Assembly (NCBI GenBank): GCA_018268085.1
Contig: JAFDXE010000035.1
Location: 1-43,268 of the forward strand
Reading direction: 5' to 3'
From: Bacteroidota bacterium
GTDB taxonomy: Bacteria; Bacteroidota; Bacteroidia; Chitinophagales; Chitinophagaceae
Length of the DNA stretch: 43,268 nucleotides
The notes under the pieces were generated by a model, which worked only from the letters and a program-made list of their open reading frames with translations, was not told the origin of the DNA and made no database searches. This document shows, piece after piece, positions 27,396-37,047 of the stretch. Position numbers and translations under genes: made by a program. Position 1 is the first letter of the stretch. Each line of letters opens with the position of its first letter.

Positions 27396-28229
27396 TTAAT
27401 AGTCCCCCAACGTCTCCGGCAACTGTGCAAGCGCCTTTCGTAATTGTTCATCGTTGGGCGCAATACCATGCCACTCATGACTACCTTCCATGAAATCAAC
27501 ACCTTTTCCCATTTCAGTTTTCATGAGTATAACTACCGGCTTTCCTTTCCCGGTTAATGATTTTGCTTTTTCCAGTCCTGCAACAACCGCATCTACATCA
27601 TTGCCTTCCATTTCTGTTACTTCCCATCCAAATGCTTCAAACTTTGCATGCAGGTTGCCCAGGCTCATAACTTTATCTGTTGGACCATCAATTTGCTGAC
27701 CATTTACATCAATGGTTGAAATTAAATTATCAACTTTTTTATGTGCCGCAAACATGATCCCTTCCCAGTTTTGTCCTTCATCCAGTTCACCATCTCCATG
27801 CAACGAATACACGATATGATTATCGTTGTTGAGTTTTTTTGCCAACGCTGCACCGATAGCAACGCTCATACCCTGCCCCAATGAACCGCTGGACATTCTT
27901 ACACCGGGCAAATGCTCGTGCGTAGTAGGATGCCCCTGCAGGCGACTGTTTATTTTTCTGAAAGTAGCCAGTTCAGCAACAGGAAAATATCCGCTGCGGG
28001 CAAGTGTGCTGTAAAATACCGGTGAAATATGCCCATTGCTCAGGAAGAAAACATCTTCGCCGATACCATCCATTTTAAAATCAGGATTGTGCTTCATTAC
28101 TTTGAAGTACAGTGCTGTAAAATATTCGGTGCAACCCAATGAACCGCCCGGGTGCCCGCTTTGTACGGCATGAACCATTCTAACTATATCTCTGCGTATT
28201 TGTGAAGCAATATCTTTGAGGTTGGACAT
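27396..28229 (-). CDS. transketolase, N-terminal (TPP-binding) subunit
   Basis: This 277-aa protein covers only the thiamine-diphosphate half of transketolase: SGHPGGSLGCTEYFTAL, LSNGHISPVFYSTLA, RMSSGSLGQGMSVAIGAALA, and the TPP/Mg motif GDGELDEGQNWEG ending in DVNGQQIDG. It ends with the family-typical WHGIAPNDEQLRKAL. In many bacteria this split enzyme is encoded next to its C-terminal (pyrimidine-binding plus TK_C) partner. Here the DNA after its stop is a convergent permease gene 28 bp away, so the partner must lie outside this window. The complete enzyme exchanges two-carbon units in the non-oxidative pentose phosphate pathway. Confidence 0.93.
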   Translation of the reverse strand: MSNLKDIASQIRRDIVRMVHAVQSGHPGGSLGCTEYFTALYFKVMKHNPDFKMDGIGEDVFFLSNGHISPVFYSTLARSGYFPVAELATFRKINSRLQGHPTTHEHLPGVRMSSGSLGQGMSVAIGAALAKKLNNDNHIVYSLHGDGELDEGQNWEGIMFAAHKKVDNLISTIDVNGQQIDGPTDKVMSLGNLHAKFEAFGWEVTEMEGNDVDAVVAGLEKAKSLTGKGKPVVILMKTEMGKGVDFMEGSHEWHGIAPNDEQLRKALAQLPETLGDY

Positions 28230-28473
28230 ATAATAACTTTTGTATCGCTAAATTTTGTAATTTGCCTGCAAACCTACTGTAATTCAGGTCATATACAAAG
28301 AAAAAAACGCTTTGTTGCAGCACCCGATACTAAGTTGTGGATTATACCGTTAAATAATAGCTGTTTCATTGTATTCATGATCATCCGCAAACAAAGGTAG
28401 TTTTGACAATTTATCAGGAACTGAACATTCGTTTTTGTTTCTACTTAAATTCTTTATCCAAAACTTAATTAAT

Positions 28474-28481
28474 TACTTTTG
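28474..28481 (+). promoter_or_regulatory. TAnnTTTG -7 promoter box before the phosphosugar transferase
   Basis: TACTTTTG matches the Bacteroidota -7 consensus TAnnTTTG exactly and lies 24 bp before the ATG at 28506. A clear -33 TTG box is not visible, so this rests on the -7 box alone. The remaining 28230-28473 gap is AT-rich and shows nothing further. Confidence 0.5.
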
Positions 28482-28505
28482 TAACACAGGAATAACAAAT
28501 TTTGC

Positions 28506-29627
28506 ATGGATAACATTCTACTCAGTTCAGCCCTGGCCTTCATCATCACCTTCTTTGCCATACCCGTTATTATCCAGGTAGCAAAAGATAAAAAACTGTT
28601 TGATGAACCTGATGAACGGAAAGTACACAAAACAGTGATTCCAACCCTGGGCGGACTGGGAATCTTTGCCGGATTTATCATTGCATCACTTCTCGGCGTT
28701 CCTGCCGGTACTCCCGAACTACAGTATTTTGCCGCAGCAGCTATCGTGGTTTTTTTTCTTGGAATAAAAGACGACATCCTCATATTATCAGCCAGTAAAA
28801 AATTCATCGGCCAGTTGATTGCTGCCGGTATTCTTATAAAATTCGGAGGCGTTTCCATCAACAACATGCATGGCCTGATGGGCGTTTACGAAATACCGCA
28901 TGTAGCCAGCGTTGCCTTATCATTGTTCACGATTATCGTTATTACCAACTCCTTTAACCTCATTGATGGTGTGGATGGACTGGCCGGAAGCCTCGGTTTT
29001 CTTACTACCATCGTTTTTGGAGCCTACTTTTTCTATATCGGCGAGGTTGCGTATGCCGTTCTGGCTTTTGCACTTGCCGGCAGCCTCATCAGCTTTTTAA
29101 TCTATAATTTTTCGCCTGCAAAAATATTCATGGGAGATACGGGTTCTTTATTATTGGGAATTGTAAACTCAATTCTTGTAATACGGTTCATCAATATGGC
29201 AGGAAGTTCTACGGTTTCAATGCCTATCGAAGCCGCTCCAGCCATCGGGTTTTCTATATTAATGATTCCTTTGTTTGATACTTTAAGGGTGTTTAGTCTC
29301 AGGATATTCGACCGCCGCTCCCCTTTCAGTCCCGACAGGAATCATATCCATCACTTCTTACTCGACCTTGGCTTCTCTCATAAAAAAATTACGCTCACCT
29401 GTGTGTTTGCCAACATCATATTTATCGCCATGGCATTCGGGCTTCGTAGCCTGGGCACCACAACGGTAATGGGCATCTTACTTGCTACCGCCTTTTCTTT
29501 TATCGGTATCATTTATTACCTGCGCCAGAAAAGCAGGTCGGGCCGCCTTCAAAAAACGCCTGAAACAGAAGTTATCAAATCGCATAAGATACTTACGCTG
29601 GTGTCGGATACGGTAGAGGTAGATTAA
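28506..29627 (+). CDS. WecA/MraY-type undecaprenyl-phosphate sugar-1-phosphate transferase
   Basis: This 373-aa integral membrane protein has about ten or eleven helices and the polyprenyl-phosphate GlcNAc-1-phosphate transferase motifs: DEPDERKVHKTVIPTLGG near the N-terminus, GIKDDI (acidic pair), NSFNLIDGVDGLAG, FMGDTGSLLLG and the cytoplasmic RRSPFSPDRNHIHHFLLDLG His motif typical of the WecA/TagO group rather than MraY. It would start O-antigen, capsule or other surface-glycan assembly by loading a sugar phosphate on undecaprenyl phosphate at the inner membrane. The sugar is not certain. It has its own promoter box and precedes frr by 172 bp. Confidence 0.88.
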   Translation: MDNILLSSALAFIITFFAIPVIIQVAKDKKLFDEPDERKVHKTVIPTLGGLGIFAGFIIASLLGVPAGTPELQYFAAAAIVVFFLGIKDDILILSASKKFIGQLIAAGILIKFGGVSINNMHGLMGVYEIPHVASVALSLFTIIVITNSFNLIDGVDGLAGSLGFLTTIVFGAYFFYIGEVAYAVLAFALAGSLISFLIYNFSPAKIFMGDTGSLLLGIVNSILVIRFINMAGSSTVSMPIEAAPAIGFSILMIPLFDTLRVFSLRIFDRRSPFSPDRNHIHHFLLDLGFSHKKITLTCVFANIIFIAMAFGLRSLGTTTVMGILLATAFSFIGIIYYLRQKSRSGRLQKTPETEVIKSHKILTLVSDTVEVD

Positions 29628-29772
29628 TAGCAGGCCTGGAGCTTAGGTTTGATTTATATCCTGTATTTCTTTAATTTTTTCAGAAAACTTATTGATAATA
29701 TATGTATCCGGGAATTACTATTGCCGGAAGTTCAATGCCTTATCCCCCGCCGCTTTATTAGCAACTTTTCTA

Positions 29773-29780
29773 TAGCTTTG
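29773..29780 (+). promoter_or_regulatory. TAnnTTTG -7 promoter box before frr
   Basis: TAGCTTTG is an exact match to the Bacteroidota -7 consensus, 19 bp ahead of the frr ATG at 29800. The -33 region is not distinctive. Confidence 0.55.
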
Positions 29781-29799
29781 CACACAATTCAAAAACACT

Positions 29800-30360
29800 A
29801 TGGCAGATCTACAAAAAATAATGACGGATACGGATGCGCTAATGAACAAAGCGATAGCGCACCTGGAAGCAGAACTGGTTAAAATAAGAGCAGGAAAGGC
29901 AAATCCAAACATGCTTGATGGCATTATGGTTGAATATTACGGTAACCCCACTCCCATTAACCAGGTAGCAAATGTTGCCACATTGGATGCCCGTACCATT
30001 ACGGTTCAGCCCTGGGAAAAAAACATGCTGGCTGCCATTGAAAGGGGCATTATTGCTGCCAATATCGGGATCAATCCACAGAATGACGGTAATACAATCC
30101 GCCTGTTTTTACCACCACTCACCGAAGAAAGAAGAAAAGAACTGGTAAAAAGATGTAACGGTGAGGGAGAACATGCAAAAGTTTCGATCAGGAATATCCG
30201 CAGGGATTCCATAGAACAAATCAAAAAACTACAGAAAGACGGATTGAGCGAAGATGAAAGCAAGGATGCAGAAAAAGATGTACAGGATAAAACAGACCGT
30301 TTCATCAGCCTGGTAGACAAACATCTTACTGCCAAAGAAAAAGAGATCATGGCTGTTTAA
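29800..30360 (+). CDS. frr: ribosome recycling factor
   Basis: This 186-aa protein is full length for RRF and shows its main features: the helical domain start with HLEAELVKIRAGKANPNML, the VEYYGNPTPINQVANV turn and VQPWEK in domain II, and RKELVKRCNGEGEHAKVSIRNIRRD (read in parts) with the basic ribosome-contacting face, ending in VDKHLTAKEKEIMAV. Together with EF-G it splits post-termination ribosomes into subunits. It is usually essential. The downstream hydroxylase gene starts 21 bp after the stop, so the two probably share a transcript. Confidence 0.97.
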   Translation: MADLQKIMTDTDALMNKAIAHLEAELVKIRAGKANPNMLDGIMVEYYGNPTPINQVANVATLDARTITVQPWEKNMLAAIERGIIAANIGINPQNDGNTIRLFLPPLTEERRKELVKRCNGEGEHAKVSIRNIRRDSIEQIKKLQKDGLSEDESKDAEKDVQDKTDRFISLVDKHLTAKEKEIMAV

Positions 30361-30381
30361 GCAATTCCTAAATTATACATA

Positions 30382-31350
30382 ATGCATTCTTCCCGGGAAA
30401 GCTGGTTCTTTATCTTTTCCGTTCCATTTTATACTATATTAATCGGAACGGAAATACTCTTAAGCAATTGGTCGGGGAAAAAGATCTATACGCTCAAAGA
30501 CACCATCCAGAATATTTATTTTACACTGATTAACGCCGGGCTTGACCTTTTACTGCGTTCCGTTTTTTATGTTGCAGTGCTCATGTGGATGTATCAGCAT
30601 CATTTTGTACAAATTGAAAACGCATTTCTGTATTGGTTTACCTTATTAATACTCGAAGATTTTGCTTTTTACATCGAACACCGGGTAGATCATTATTGCA
30701 GGATTTTCTGGGCGGTGCATGTAACACATCATTCTTCCAATGAATTTAATCTTACTACCGGCTTCCGTTCTTCTGTATTTCAACCGGTGTACCGGTTTAT
30801 TTATTTCATTCCCATCGCACTGCTGGGCTATCATCCGCTCGATATCGTTTTCATGTATTCGATCACACAAACCTATGGCATATTGGTACACACGGAATAC
30901 ATCAAAAAAATGCCGCGTTGGTTTGAAAAAATATTTGTAAGTCCATCGCACCACCGGGTTCACCATGCAAGTAATATTCTCTATCTCGATAAGAATATGG
31001 GCATGTGTTTTATATTCTGGGATAAAATGTTTGGCACATTCCAGGAAGAACTCGATAAAGAACCCGTGAAATATGGTTTAACCAAACCTGTAGAAAACGA
31101 CCATAATCCCATCAATGCAATTTTTCATGAATGGAAAAATATCGGCAAAGACTTACGCAGGAAAACTTCCTTTACTACAAAATTGAAATACCTGTTCATG
31201 CCGCCGGGTTGGAGCCACGATGGTTCCAGTAAAACCGCCAACGAACTCAGAAAAGAATTGTTGCAGGATACAATTACAACATCCCAACCAATGGAAACAA
31301 CTATTCAAACAGCAGTTAATAAAGTACAGTCAGGTCATTCACCACTCTAA
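30382..31350 (+). CDS. sterol desaturase/fatty acid hydroxylase family membrane protein
   Basis: This 322-aa membrane protein has about four helices and the histidine clusters of the di-iron fatty acid hydroxylase superfamily: HRVDH, HVTHHSSNEFN and SPSHHRVHHASN, with YNLTTGFR-like NLTTGFRSS between. Relatives insert hydroxyl groups or double bonds into sterols, carotenoids or acyl chains. In Bacteroidota members of this type act on membrane lipids such as ornithine lipids or sulfonolipids, but nothing here fixes the substrate. The C-terminal 60 residues are cytoplasmic and low in complexity. It lies between frr and the YghO-like gene, with gaps of 21 and 17 bp. Confidence 0.88.
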   Translation: MHSSRESWFFIFSVPFYTILIGTEILLSNWSGKKIYTLKDTIQNIYFTLINAGLDLLLRSVFYVAVLMWMYQHHFVQIENAFLYWFTLLILEDFAFYIEHRVDHYCRIFWAVHVTHHSSNEFNLTTGFRSSVFQPVYRFIYFIPIALLGYHPLDIVFMYSITQTYGILVHTEYIKKMPRWFEKIFVSPSHHRVHHASNILYLDKNMGMCFIFWDKMFGTFQEELDKEPVKYGLTKPVENDHNPINAIFHEWKNIGKDLRRKTSFTTKLKYLFMPPGWSHDGSSKTANELRKELLQDTITTSQPMETTIQTAVNKVQSGHSPL

Positions 31351-31367
31351 TCAATCACCAGGAAACT

Positions 31368-32537
31368 ATGCAGATTTTACCGGTTACCAATAAGGCAGAA
31401 GCTGAACTTTTTTATAAAGTACCACTGGTAATTTATAAAAATGATCCCAACTGGATACGACCGCTCGACAAAGATGTAAAAGAAGTATTTGATGAAAAGA
31501 AAAATAAAACCTTTCGTTTCGGTAAAGTGCAACGCTGGATTTTGAAGGATGATAAAGGAAACTTAACCGGACGGGTAGCCGCTTTTGTAAATTCAAAATA
31601 CAAAAATAAAGGAGACAATATGAAAGTAGGCGGCATGGGGTTTTTTGAATGCATCAATGATACCGCCGCAGCAGAATTATTATTCGACAACGCCCGCCAC
31701 TGGCTGATAAAAGAAGGCATGGAGGCAATGGATGGCCCGATCAACTTTGGTGAACGGGATCGCTGGTGGGGATTGGTTACGGAAGGATTTTTTGCCCCGT
31801 TATATTGCATGAACTACAATCCCCCTTACTACCAGCAACTGTTTGAAGCGTATGGTTTCAAATTATTTTTTAACCAGGTTTGCCTGGGAATGCCGGCACA
31901 AAAACCATTGGATAAAAAGATCTGGGAACGACACGATGCCATTGCTGCAGATAAAGACTTTTGCGTAAGAACCATCAAAAAAAATCAACTCGAAAAATAT
32001 GCCGCCGACTTTACCACGGTGTACAATAAAGCATGGGCAGGCCACGGAGGTTTAAAAGAACTGAAAAAAGAACAGGTGATGCTGATGTTTAAAAAAATGA
32101 AACCGGTAATGGATGAGAAGCTGGTATATTTCGCCTATTACAAAGAAGATCCCATTGCCATTTTTACCAACCTCCCCGACCTGAACCAGTGGTTTAAATA
32201 CCTGAACGGAAAATTCGGCCTGTTGCACAAATTGTATTTCCTGTGGGTGAAAAAATTTAAACCCAACCGTAAATTCGTAGGACTGGTTTTTGGCGTAGTG
32301 CCCGAATTCCAGGGAAAGGGCATTGATGCTTTTATCATTGCCGAATGTGCTATTTTATTACAAGTGCCCAACCCCGAATATTTTGAATATGAAATGCAAT
32401 GGATCGGAGATTTTAATCCGAAAATGATCAATATAGCAGAAAACCTGGGCCATGTAAAGCGCACCCGTAACTTGGTTACCTACCGCTATATTTTTGATCG
32501 CACCAAACCTTTCCACAGACACCCGGTACTGGCTTAA
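31368..32537 (+). CDS. YghO-like GNAT-fold protein
   Basis: This 389-aa protein has no signal or membrane segment. The pattern FYKVPLVIYKNDPNWIRPLD near the start, MDGPINFGERDRWWGLVTEGF in the middle and a GNAT motif-A-like GVVPEFQGKGIDAFI near residue 310 are shared by the YghO-like family of putative acyltransferases. Tryptophan and aromatic content is high. The family has no established reaction; GNAT proteins usually transfer an acyl group from acyl-CoA. Lying 17 bp after a lipid-hydroxylase-type gene, it might act on a lipid or amino-lipid, but that is inference. The stop is followed by 125 bp before dnaX. Confidence 0.7.
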   Translation: MQILPVTNKAEAELFYKVPLVIYKNDPNWIRPLDKDVKEVFDEKKNKTFRFGKVQRWILKDDKGNLTGRVAAFVNSKYKNKGDNMKVGGMGFFECINDTAAAELLFDNARHWLIKEGMEAMDGPINFGERDRWWGLVTEGFFAPLYCMNYNPPYYQQLFEAYGFKLFFNQVCLGMPAQKPLDKKIWERHDAIAADKDFCVRTIKKNQLEKYAADFTTVYNKAWAGHGGLKELKKEQVMLMFKKMKPVMDEKLVYFAYYKEDPIAIFTNLPDLNQWFKYLNGKFGLLHKLYFLWVKKFKPNRKFVGLVFGVVPEFQGKGIDAFIIAECAILLQVPNPEYFEYEMQWIGDFNPKMINIAENLGHVKRTRNLVTYRYIFDRTKPFHRHPVLA

Positions 32538-32662
32538 CCAGCCGCAAAAAATGAAGGTTAAATGTTAACTTGCAGGTGTTACAAACCTTGAAAGGATTTC
32601 CATTTACTTGTTGATCTGCAGGTTTGATCCCTGTTGTACTGTTCACTTTTGATGTTTTGATT

Positions 32663-34486
32663 ATGGATGATAAGTTTATAGTTTCCGCCCGTAAATACCG
32701 GCCACAGAATTTTAGTACTGTGGTTGGACAATCGCATATAACCACCACGCTTAAAAATGCCATCAACAATAACCAGTTGGCACATGCATTTTTGTTTTGC
32801 GGTCCGAGAGGTGTTGGTAAAACAACCTGCGCCCGTATCCTGGCGAAAACCATCAACTGCGAAAACCGGACAAAAGACGGAGAAGCCTGCAACAAGTGTA
32901 ATAGTTGTGTGAGTTTCGATAATGGCACTTCACTGAACATTCATGAACTGGATGCGGCAAGTAATAACTCCGTAGATGATATACGCACACTGGTAGAACA
33001 GGTAAGGTTTGCACCACAGGCGGGAAAATACAAAGTATATATTGTGGACGAGGTGCACATGCTCAGTGCATCGGCTTTTAACGCATTCCTGAAAACACTG
33101 GAAGAGCCACCACCTTACGCAATTTTTATTCTTGCCACTACAGAGAAACATAAAATCCTGCCCACCATATTAAGTCGCTGCCAGATATTTGATTTTAAGC
33201 GTATAACCATCAACGATACTGTTGAACATTTACATGAAATCTGCGACAAGGAAGAGATCACTGCAGATAAAGCGGCCTTACACATCATCGCACAAAAAAG
33301 CGAAGGATGTATGCGTGATGCATTGAGTATCCTGGATAAGATCGTAAGCTTCACCGGGGGCAAACTAAATTATTCCAACACACTCGAACATTTAAACATC
33401 CTCGACGAAGACTATTATTTCAGGATGCTTGGTTTTATGCAGGAACAAAAACTGGCCGATGCCATGCTGTTGTTCGATGAAATAAACCAGAAAGGATTTG
33501 AAGGGGATACTTTGCTTGAAGGCTTTGCCGAGTTCATCCGCAACCTGCTCGTGAGTAAAGATGCAAAAGCTGCAGTGCTGCTGGAAGTAGCGGAAGATTT
33601 CAAAAAGAAATATGTTCAGTCTGCACAACAAATACATACTGCCTGGCTTATTGCCGCATTGAATATTTTAAATGAATCTATCATCAACTATAAACAATCC
33701 CGCAATAAGCGGTTACATGTTGAGATGGTATTGATAAAACTTAGTTACCTGCAACAGGCAGTTCAATTGAGCAGCAGCGATGATTCGCTGGATAAAAAAA
33801 AACTAACGGATAGCGCAAAATCCGTTGCCTTTAAAACAATTCAACCCATACGCTGGAAAGAGTCGCCTGCTGAAAACCGTAAAACCGTTCCTGTTAGTAA
33901 AGCAGGGTTAATAATAGAAAGTGGCGCTCAGGCTGCTTCAAATAATAATGCCCAAACGGTAACCCATACACGGGAAACGCAAACTGCAAAAGCCCAGCCT
34001 GCACATCCGCAGCAGCATGTTGCCGTTGAAAAACCAGCGCCGGGTTTTGGTTCTCTTGCTAAAATAAGAGAGCAGATGGCCATTCAGAATAACAAAGGCA
34101 ACCAGGCTAAACCCATTACAGCCGCTTCTTTGCAGGCAGCCTGGGAACTGTTCATTCAATTGCTTGAAAACAATAAAAATCATTCGGCAGCAACGAATTT
34201 TAAAACATCTAAACTGGAAGTGCTGGATGCAAATAGCTTTGGCATTATTACGGAAAGTAAAATCCAGCAAAAGTTTATAGAATCAGAAAGATCGGCATTG
34301 ATTGATTTCATGCAAAAGCATTTCAACAACCGGATCTTAAAATACCAGGTTACACTAGTTGAAACGGAAGCGCCGGAAACCAGGGAAGAAAAGCCGCTGA
34401 ACCGCAAGCAACAATACCAGTTATTAGTAGAGCAATATCCCCAGATCGATGAACTACGAAGAAAGCTCCGGCTGGAGTTGGATTAA
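32663..34486 (+). CDS. dnaX: DNA polymerase III subunit gamma/tau
   Basis: The frame is open from 32624, but the ATG at 32663 gives the conserved start MDDKFIVSARKYRPQNF (607 aa). The AAA+ clamp-loader part has Walker A GPRGVGKTT, four zinc-binding cysteines in NCENRTKDGEACNKCNSC, Walker B-like VDEVHMLSASAFNAFLKTLEEPP (in part), sensor 1 ATTEKH and the arginine finger LSRCQ. A Gln/Ala-rich linker (about 400-500) leads to a tau-type C-terminal domain that would contact the polymerase core and helicase. It forms the clamp loader with HolA and HolB. Whether a shorter gamma form arises by frameshifting is not evident; I saw no classic slippery run. Confidence 0.95.
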   Translation: MDDKFIVSARKYRPQNFSTVVGQSHITTTLKNAINNNQLAHAFLFCGPRGVGKTTCARILAKTINCENRTKDGEACNKCNSCVSFDNGTSLNIHELDAASNNSVDDIRTLVEQVRFAPQAGKYKVYIVDEVHMLSASAFNAFLKTLEEPPPYAIFILATTEKHKILPTILSRCQIFDFKRITINDTVEHLHEICDKEEITADKAALHIIAQKSEGCMRDALSILDKIVSFTGGKLNYSNTLEHLNILDEDYYFRMLGFMQEQKLADAMLLFDEINQKGFEGDTLLEGFAEFIRNLLVSKDAKAAVLLEVAEDFKKKYVQSAQQIHTAWLIAALNILNESIINYKQSRNKRLHVEMVLIKLSYLQQAVQLSSSDDSLDKKKLTDSAKSVAFKTIQPIRWKESPAENRKTVPVSKAGLIIESGAQAASNNNAQTVTHTRETQTAKAQPAHPQQHVAVEKPAPGFGSLAKIREQMAIQNNKGNQAKPITAASLQAAWELFIQLLENNKNHSAATNFKTSKLEVLDANSFGIITESKIQQKFIESERSALIDFMQKHFNNRILKYQVTLVETEAPETREEKPLNRKQQYQLLVEQYPQIDELRRKLRLELD

Positions 34487-34568
34487 CCGTACAGGGTGTT
34501 TGCACATAGCTTTTTGTTAGCTTTTTAACTTAATTTCGGGCTCTAAATTTTTACAAACAACAACATAT

Positions 34569-36194
34569 ATGGCAGAAGTAATTCGCATGCCCCGGCTGAG
34601 TGATACAATGGCAGAAGGAAGGATCGTATCGTGGAATAAAAAAGTAGGCGATAAAGTGAAGGCGGGTGATGTACTGGCAGAAGTAGAAACAGATAAAGCT
34701 ACCATGGAACTGGAAAGTTATAATGAAGGAACTTTATTGTATATAGGCGTTGAAGCCGGAAAGGCCGCAAAAGTAGATGGCGTACTGGCAGTGGTGGGAA
34801 AAGCAGGTGAAGATTTCCAGGCGGCTTTAAACGCAGCAGGAAGTGCGGCAGCAGCCCCGAAAGAAGAAGCTAAACCGGCAGCAGCAACAGCACCTGCAAA
34901 TACCGACAAAAAAGAAAAGGTTGCATTGCCTGCAGGCGCAAAAGATATCCGCATGCCGCTGCTCAGCGATACCATGACGGAAGGAAAAATTGTTTCCTGG
35001 AATAAGAAAGTGGGTGACACCGTAAAATCTGATGATGTGCTTGCGGAAGTAGAAACAGATAAAGCTACCATGGAAGTTGTTGGCTATGAAGAAGGAACTT
35101 TACTCTATATAGGTGTGGAAGCCGGAAAGGCAGCCAAAGTAAACGACATCATTGCCATTGTTGGAAAAGCCGGCACCGATGTAAGCGCTTATGTAGCTGC
35201 GGAAAAATCGGGCGCTAATGCTGCTGCCGTTAATACCGGTAACGCTGCGGAAAAATCCGAAAGTACCGCACAACCTGTTGCGGCTGTACAACCCGAAACA
35301 GGCAACCCTACTTCAAGTGATGCAAGGGTGAAAGCTTCTCCCCTGGCAAAAAAACTGGCGGAAGAAAAAGGAATCGACATTTCAAAAATAAATGGATCGG
35401 GCGACGGAGGAAGGATTGTGAAGAAAGATGTGGATGAATACCAACCTGCCGCTGCGTCTGAATCAAAACAGCAGGCTGCCACACCGGTTGCTGCATTCAC
35501 AGGCACTACACAGGAAGGATTTACAGACATCCCGCTCACCCAGATGCGTACCGTTATTGCACGCCGGTTAAGTGAAAGCATGTTTAATGCACCGCATTTT
35601 TACCTCACCATGGAAATTAACATGGATACGGCCATTACTGCACGCAATGCCATGAATGAAGTGAGCCCGGTTAAAATTTCTTTTAATGATATGCTGATAA
35701 AAGCCTGTGCATCGGCTCTTCGTCAGCACCCGGCGGTTAACAGTAGCTGGATGGGCGATTTCATTCGCCAGAATCATCATATCCATATCGGTTCTGCATT
35801 GGCCTTACCAGATGGATTGATTGTGCCGGTGATAAAATTTGCTGATCAGAAATCCTTATCACAAATTGCAGCAGACGCCAAACAATTATACCAGAAAGCA
35901 AAAGATAAAAAATTACAACCGGCAGAGTTCAGCGGTAATACCTTTACCATTTCCAACCTCGGTATGATGGATATTGAAGAATTTACGGCGATCATCAACC
36001 CACCCGATAGTTGCATCCTGGCTGTTGGAAGAATAAAAGAAGTAGTGGTAAAAAAAGGAAGCGGCTTTGAGGTAACGAACATCATGAAAGTAACCCTGAG
36101 TTGCGATCACAGAAGTGTTGACGGCGCTGTTGGAGCAGCATTCCTGCAAACATTGAAAAAATATATGGAGAACCCGGTAACCATGCTGGTATAA
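34569..36194 (+). CDS. pdhC: pyruvate dehydrogenase complex E2, dihydrolipoyl acetyltransferase
   Basis: This 541-aa protein has two lipoyl domains with lipoyl-lysines Lys43 and Lys165 in ETDKATM, each followed by an Ala/Pro-rich swinging linker. A peripheral-subunit-binding domain comes next (about 257-295; ASPLAKKLAEEKGIDISKI), then the catalytic domain (about 315-541) with His514 and Asp518 in CDHRSVDG. The MPRLSDTMAEG start is typical of pyruvate rather than 2-oxoglutarate dehydrogenase E2. It transfers acetyl groups from E1-bound hydroxyethyl-TPP to CoA. The two lipoyl domains are similar even at DNA level (GAAACAGATAAAGCTACCAT in both). E1 and E3 genes are not adjacent. Confidence 0.93.
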   Translation: MAEVIRMPRLSDTMAEGRIVSWNKKVGDKVKAGDVLAEVETDKATMELESYNEGTLLYIGVEAGKAAKVDGVLAVVGKAGEDFQAALNAAGSAAAAPKEEAKPAAATAPANTDKKEKVALPAGAKDIRMPLLSDTMTEGKIVSWNKKVGDTVKSDDVLAEVETDKATMEVVGYEEGTLLYIGVEAGKAAKVNDIIAIVGKAGTDVSAYVAAEKSGANAAAVNTGNAAEKSESTAQPVAAVQPETGNPTSSDARVKASPLAKKLAEEKGIDISKINGSGDGGRIVKKDVDEYQPAAASESKQQAATPVAAFTGTTQEGFTDIPLTQMRTVIARRLSESMFNAPHFYLTMEINMDTAITARNAMNEVSPVKISFNDMLIKACASALRQHPAVNSSWMGDFIRQNHHIHIGSALALPDGLIVPVIKFADQKSLSQIAADAKQLYQKAKDKKLQPAEFSGNTFTISNLGMMDIEEFTAIINPPDSCILAVGRIKEVVVKKGSGFEVTNIMKVTLSCDHRSVDGAVGAAFLQTLKKYMENPVTMLV

Positions 36195-36214
36195 AATCAT
36201 CATACGTTTGTTAT

Positions 36215-36246
36215 AAAAAAGTGTTAGGTTAGCTAACACTTTTTTT
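36215..36246. terminator. strong rho-independent terminator, probably bidirectional
   Basis: AAAAAAGTGTTAG (36215-36227) is the exact complement of CTAACACTTTTTT (36233-36245) around a GTTAG loop, giving 13 unbroken pairs with an A-run on one side and a T-run on the other. It ends the pdhC transcript 20 bp after the stop. Confidence 0.92.
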
Positions 36247-36268
36247 ATGCCTGTAATTCTACTGCAAT

Positions 36269-37000
36269 ATGAAAACGATCCTTCTGCACTTAATACTGAT
36301 TTGTTCTGCCTGTACAACATCTGCTCAAAAGGTTACGGATATTATTTACTTCGATGAGAACGGCCAGGTTAAAAAAGCTAAAAAAGCAACGCACTTTATA
36401 GTAATAAAACAAAAACCGGATAATGGGTATGAACGAAGTTATTATCCTGTTCACGGGCCTTTGGAAAAACTCGAATCTTACAGCGATGCTTCGTTTACCA
36501 TACTGGAAGGAAAATATTTACAATACAATAATGGCCGGCTTGAACAGGATGGTACATATCACAACAATCAGAAAAACGGAATCTGGTATTATTATAACGA
36601 CACGTTCAAAGTCATAAAAAAAGAAAAATACCTTAATGGTACACTGTTATGGCAGGTGCAGGGCGACTCATTGGCAAAACAGGATACCATAAAATTCGGC
36701 GCTGAAAAAGAAGCAGAATTTGCCGGCGGTCCACAGGCATGGTGGCGATACCTCGTTACTAATATTGATGCAAACGTTGCGTTGAATTCTGTTTCAGGCG
36801 GTAAAGTAATTGTAATTTTTTGCATCACGAAAGAAGGAAAGCCGGTTGACATCTACATACGTAAATCAGTAGAATATGTGCTGGATGAAGAAGCATTGCG
36901 TGTTTGTTACAAGATGCCATCGTGGAATCCTGCAATGCAAAAAGGTAAACCGGTAAATTTTTATGCAGCCCAGCCAATCAGTTTTGTAAAGCCGAAATAA
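36269..37000 (+). CDS. secreted TonB-C-terminal-domain protein, paralogue 1
   Basis: This 243-aa protein has a signal peptide (about 1-20; CSACTTSAQ, SPase I or lipid Cys possible). The N-terminal half has strands resembling MORN/YwqK-like repeats (LEGKYLQYNNGRLEQDGTYH region and QKNGIWYYYNDTFKVIK). The C-terminal part (about 150-243) is a TonB-C-like domain: GGKVIVIFCITKEGKPVDI, RKSVEYVLDEEALRV and PSWNPAMQKGKPVNF. It lacks the N-terminal membrane helix of true TonB, so it probably does not energise transport and may bind an outer-membrane partner. It is 47 bp upstream of a clear paralogue of identical length. Confidence 0.75.
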   Translation: MKTILLHLILICSACTTSAQKVTDIIYFDENGQVKKAKKATHFIVIKQKPDNGYERSYYPVHGPLEKLESYSDASFTILEGKYLQYNNGRLEQDGTYHNNQKNGIWYYYNDTFKVIKKEKYLNGTLLWQVQGDSLAKQDTIKFGAEKEAEFAGGPQAWWRYLVTNIDANVALNSVSGGKVIVIFCITKEGKPVDIYIRKSVEYVLDEEALRVCYKMPSWNPAMQKGKPVNFYAAQPISFVKPK

Positions 37001-37047
37001 AACTTGTAAAAACTTTACTGCACCATTTTTTTAAACGCAATATTGGT

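Noticed and set aside
32624..32662. Upstream ATG extension of dnaX
   Set aside because: The 13 extra residues are hydrophobic and not part of the conserved DnaX start; the ATG at 32663 fits the family.
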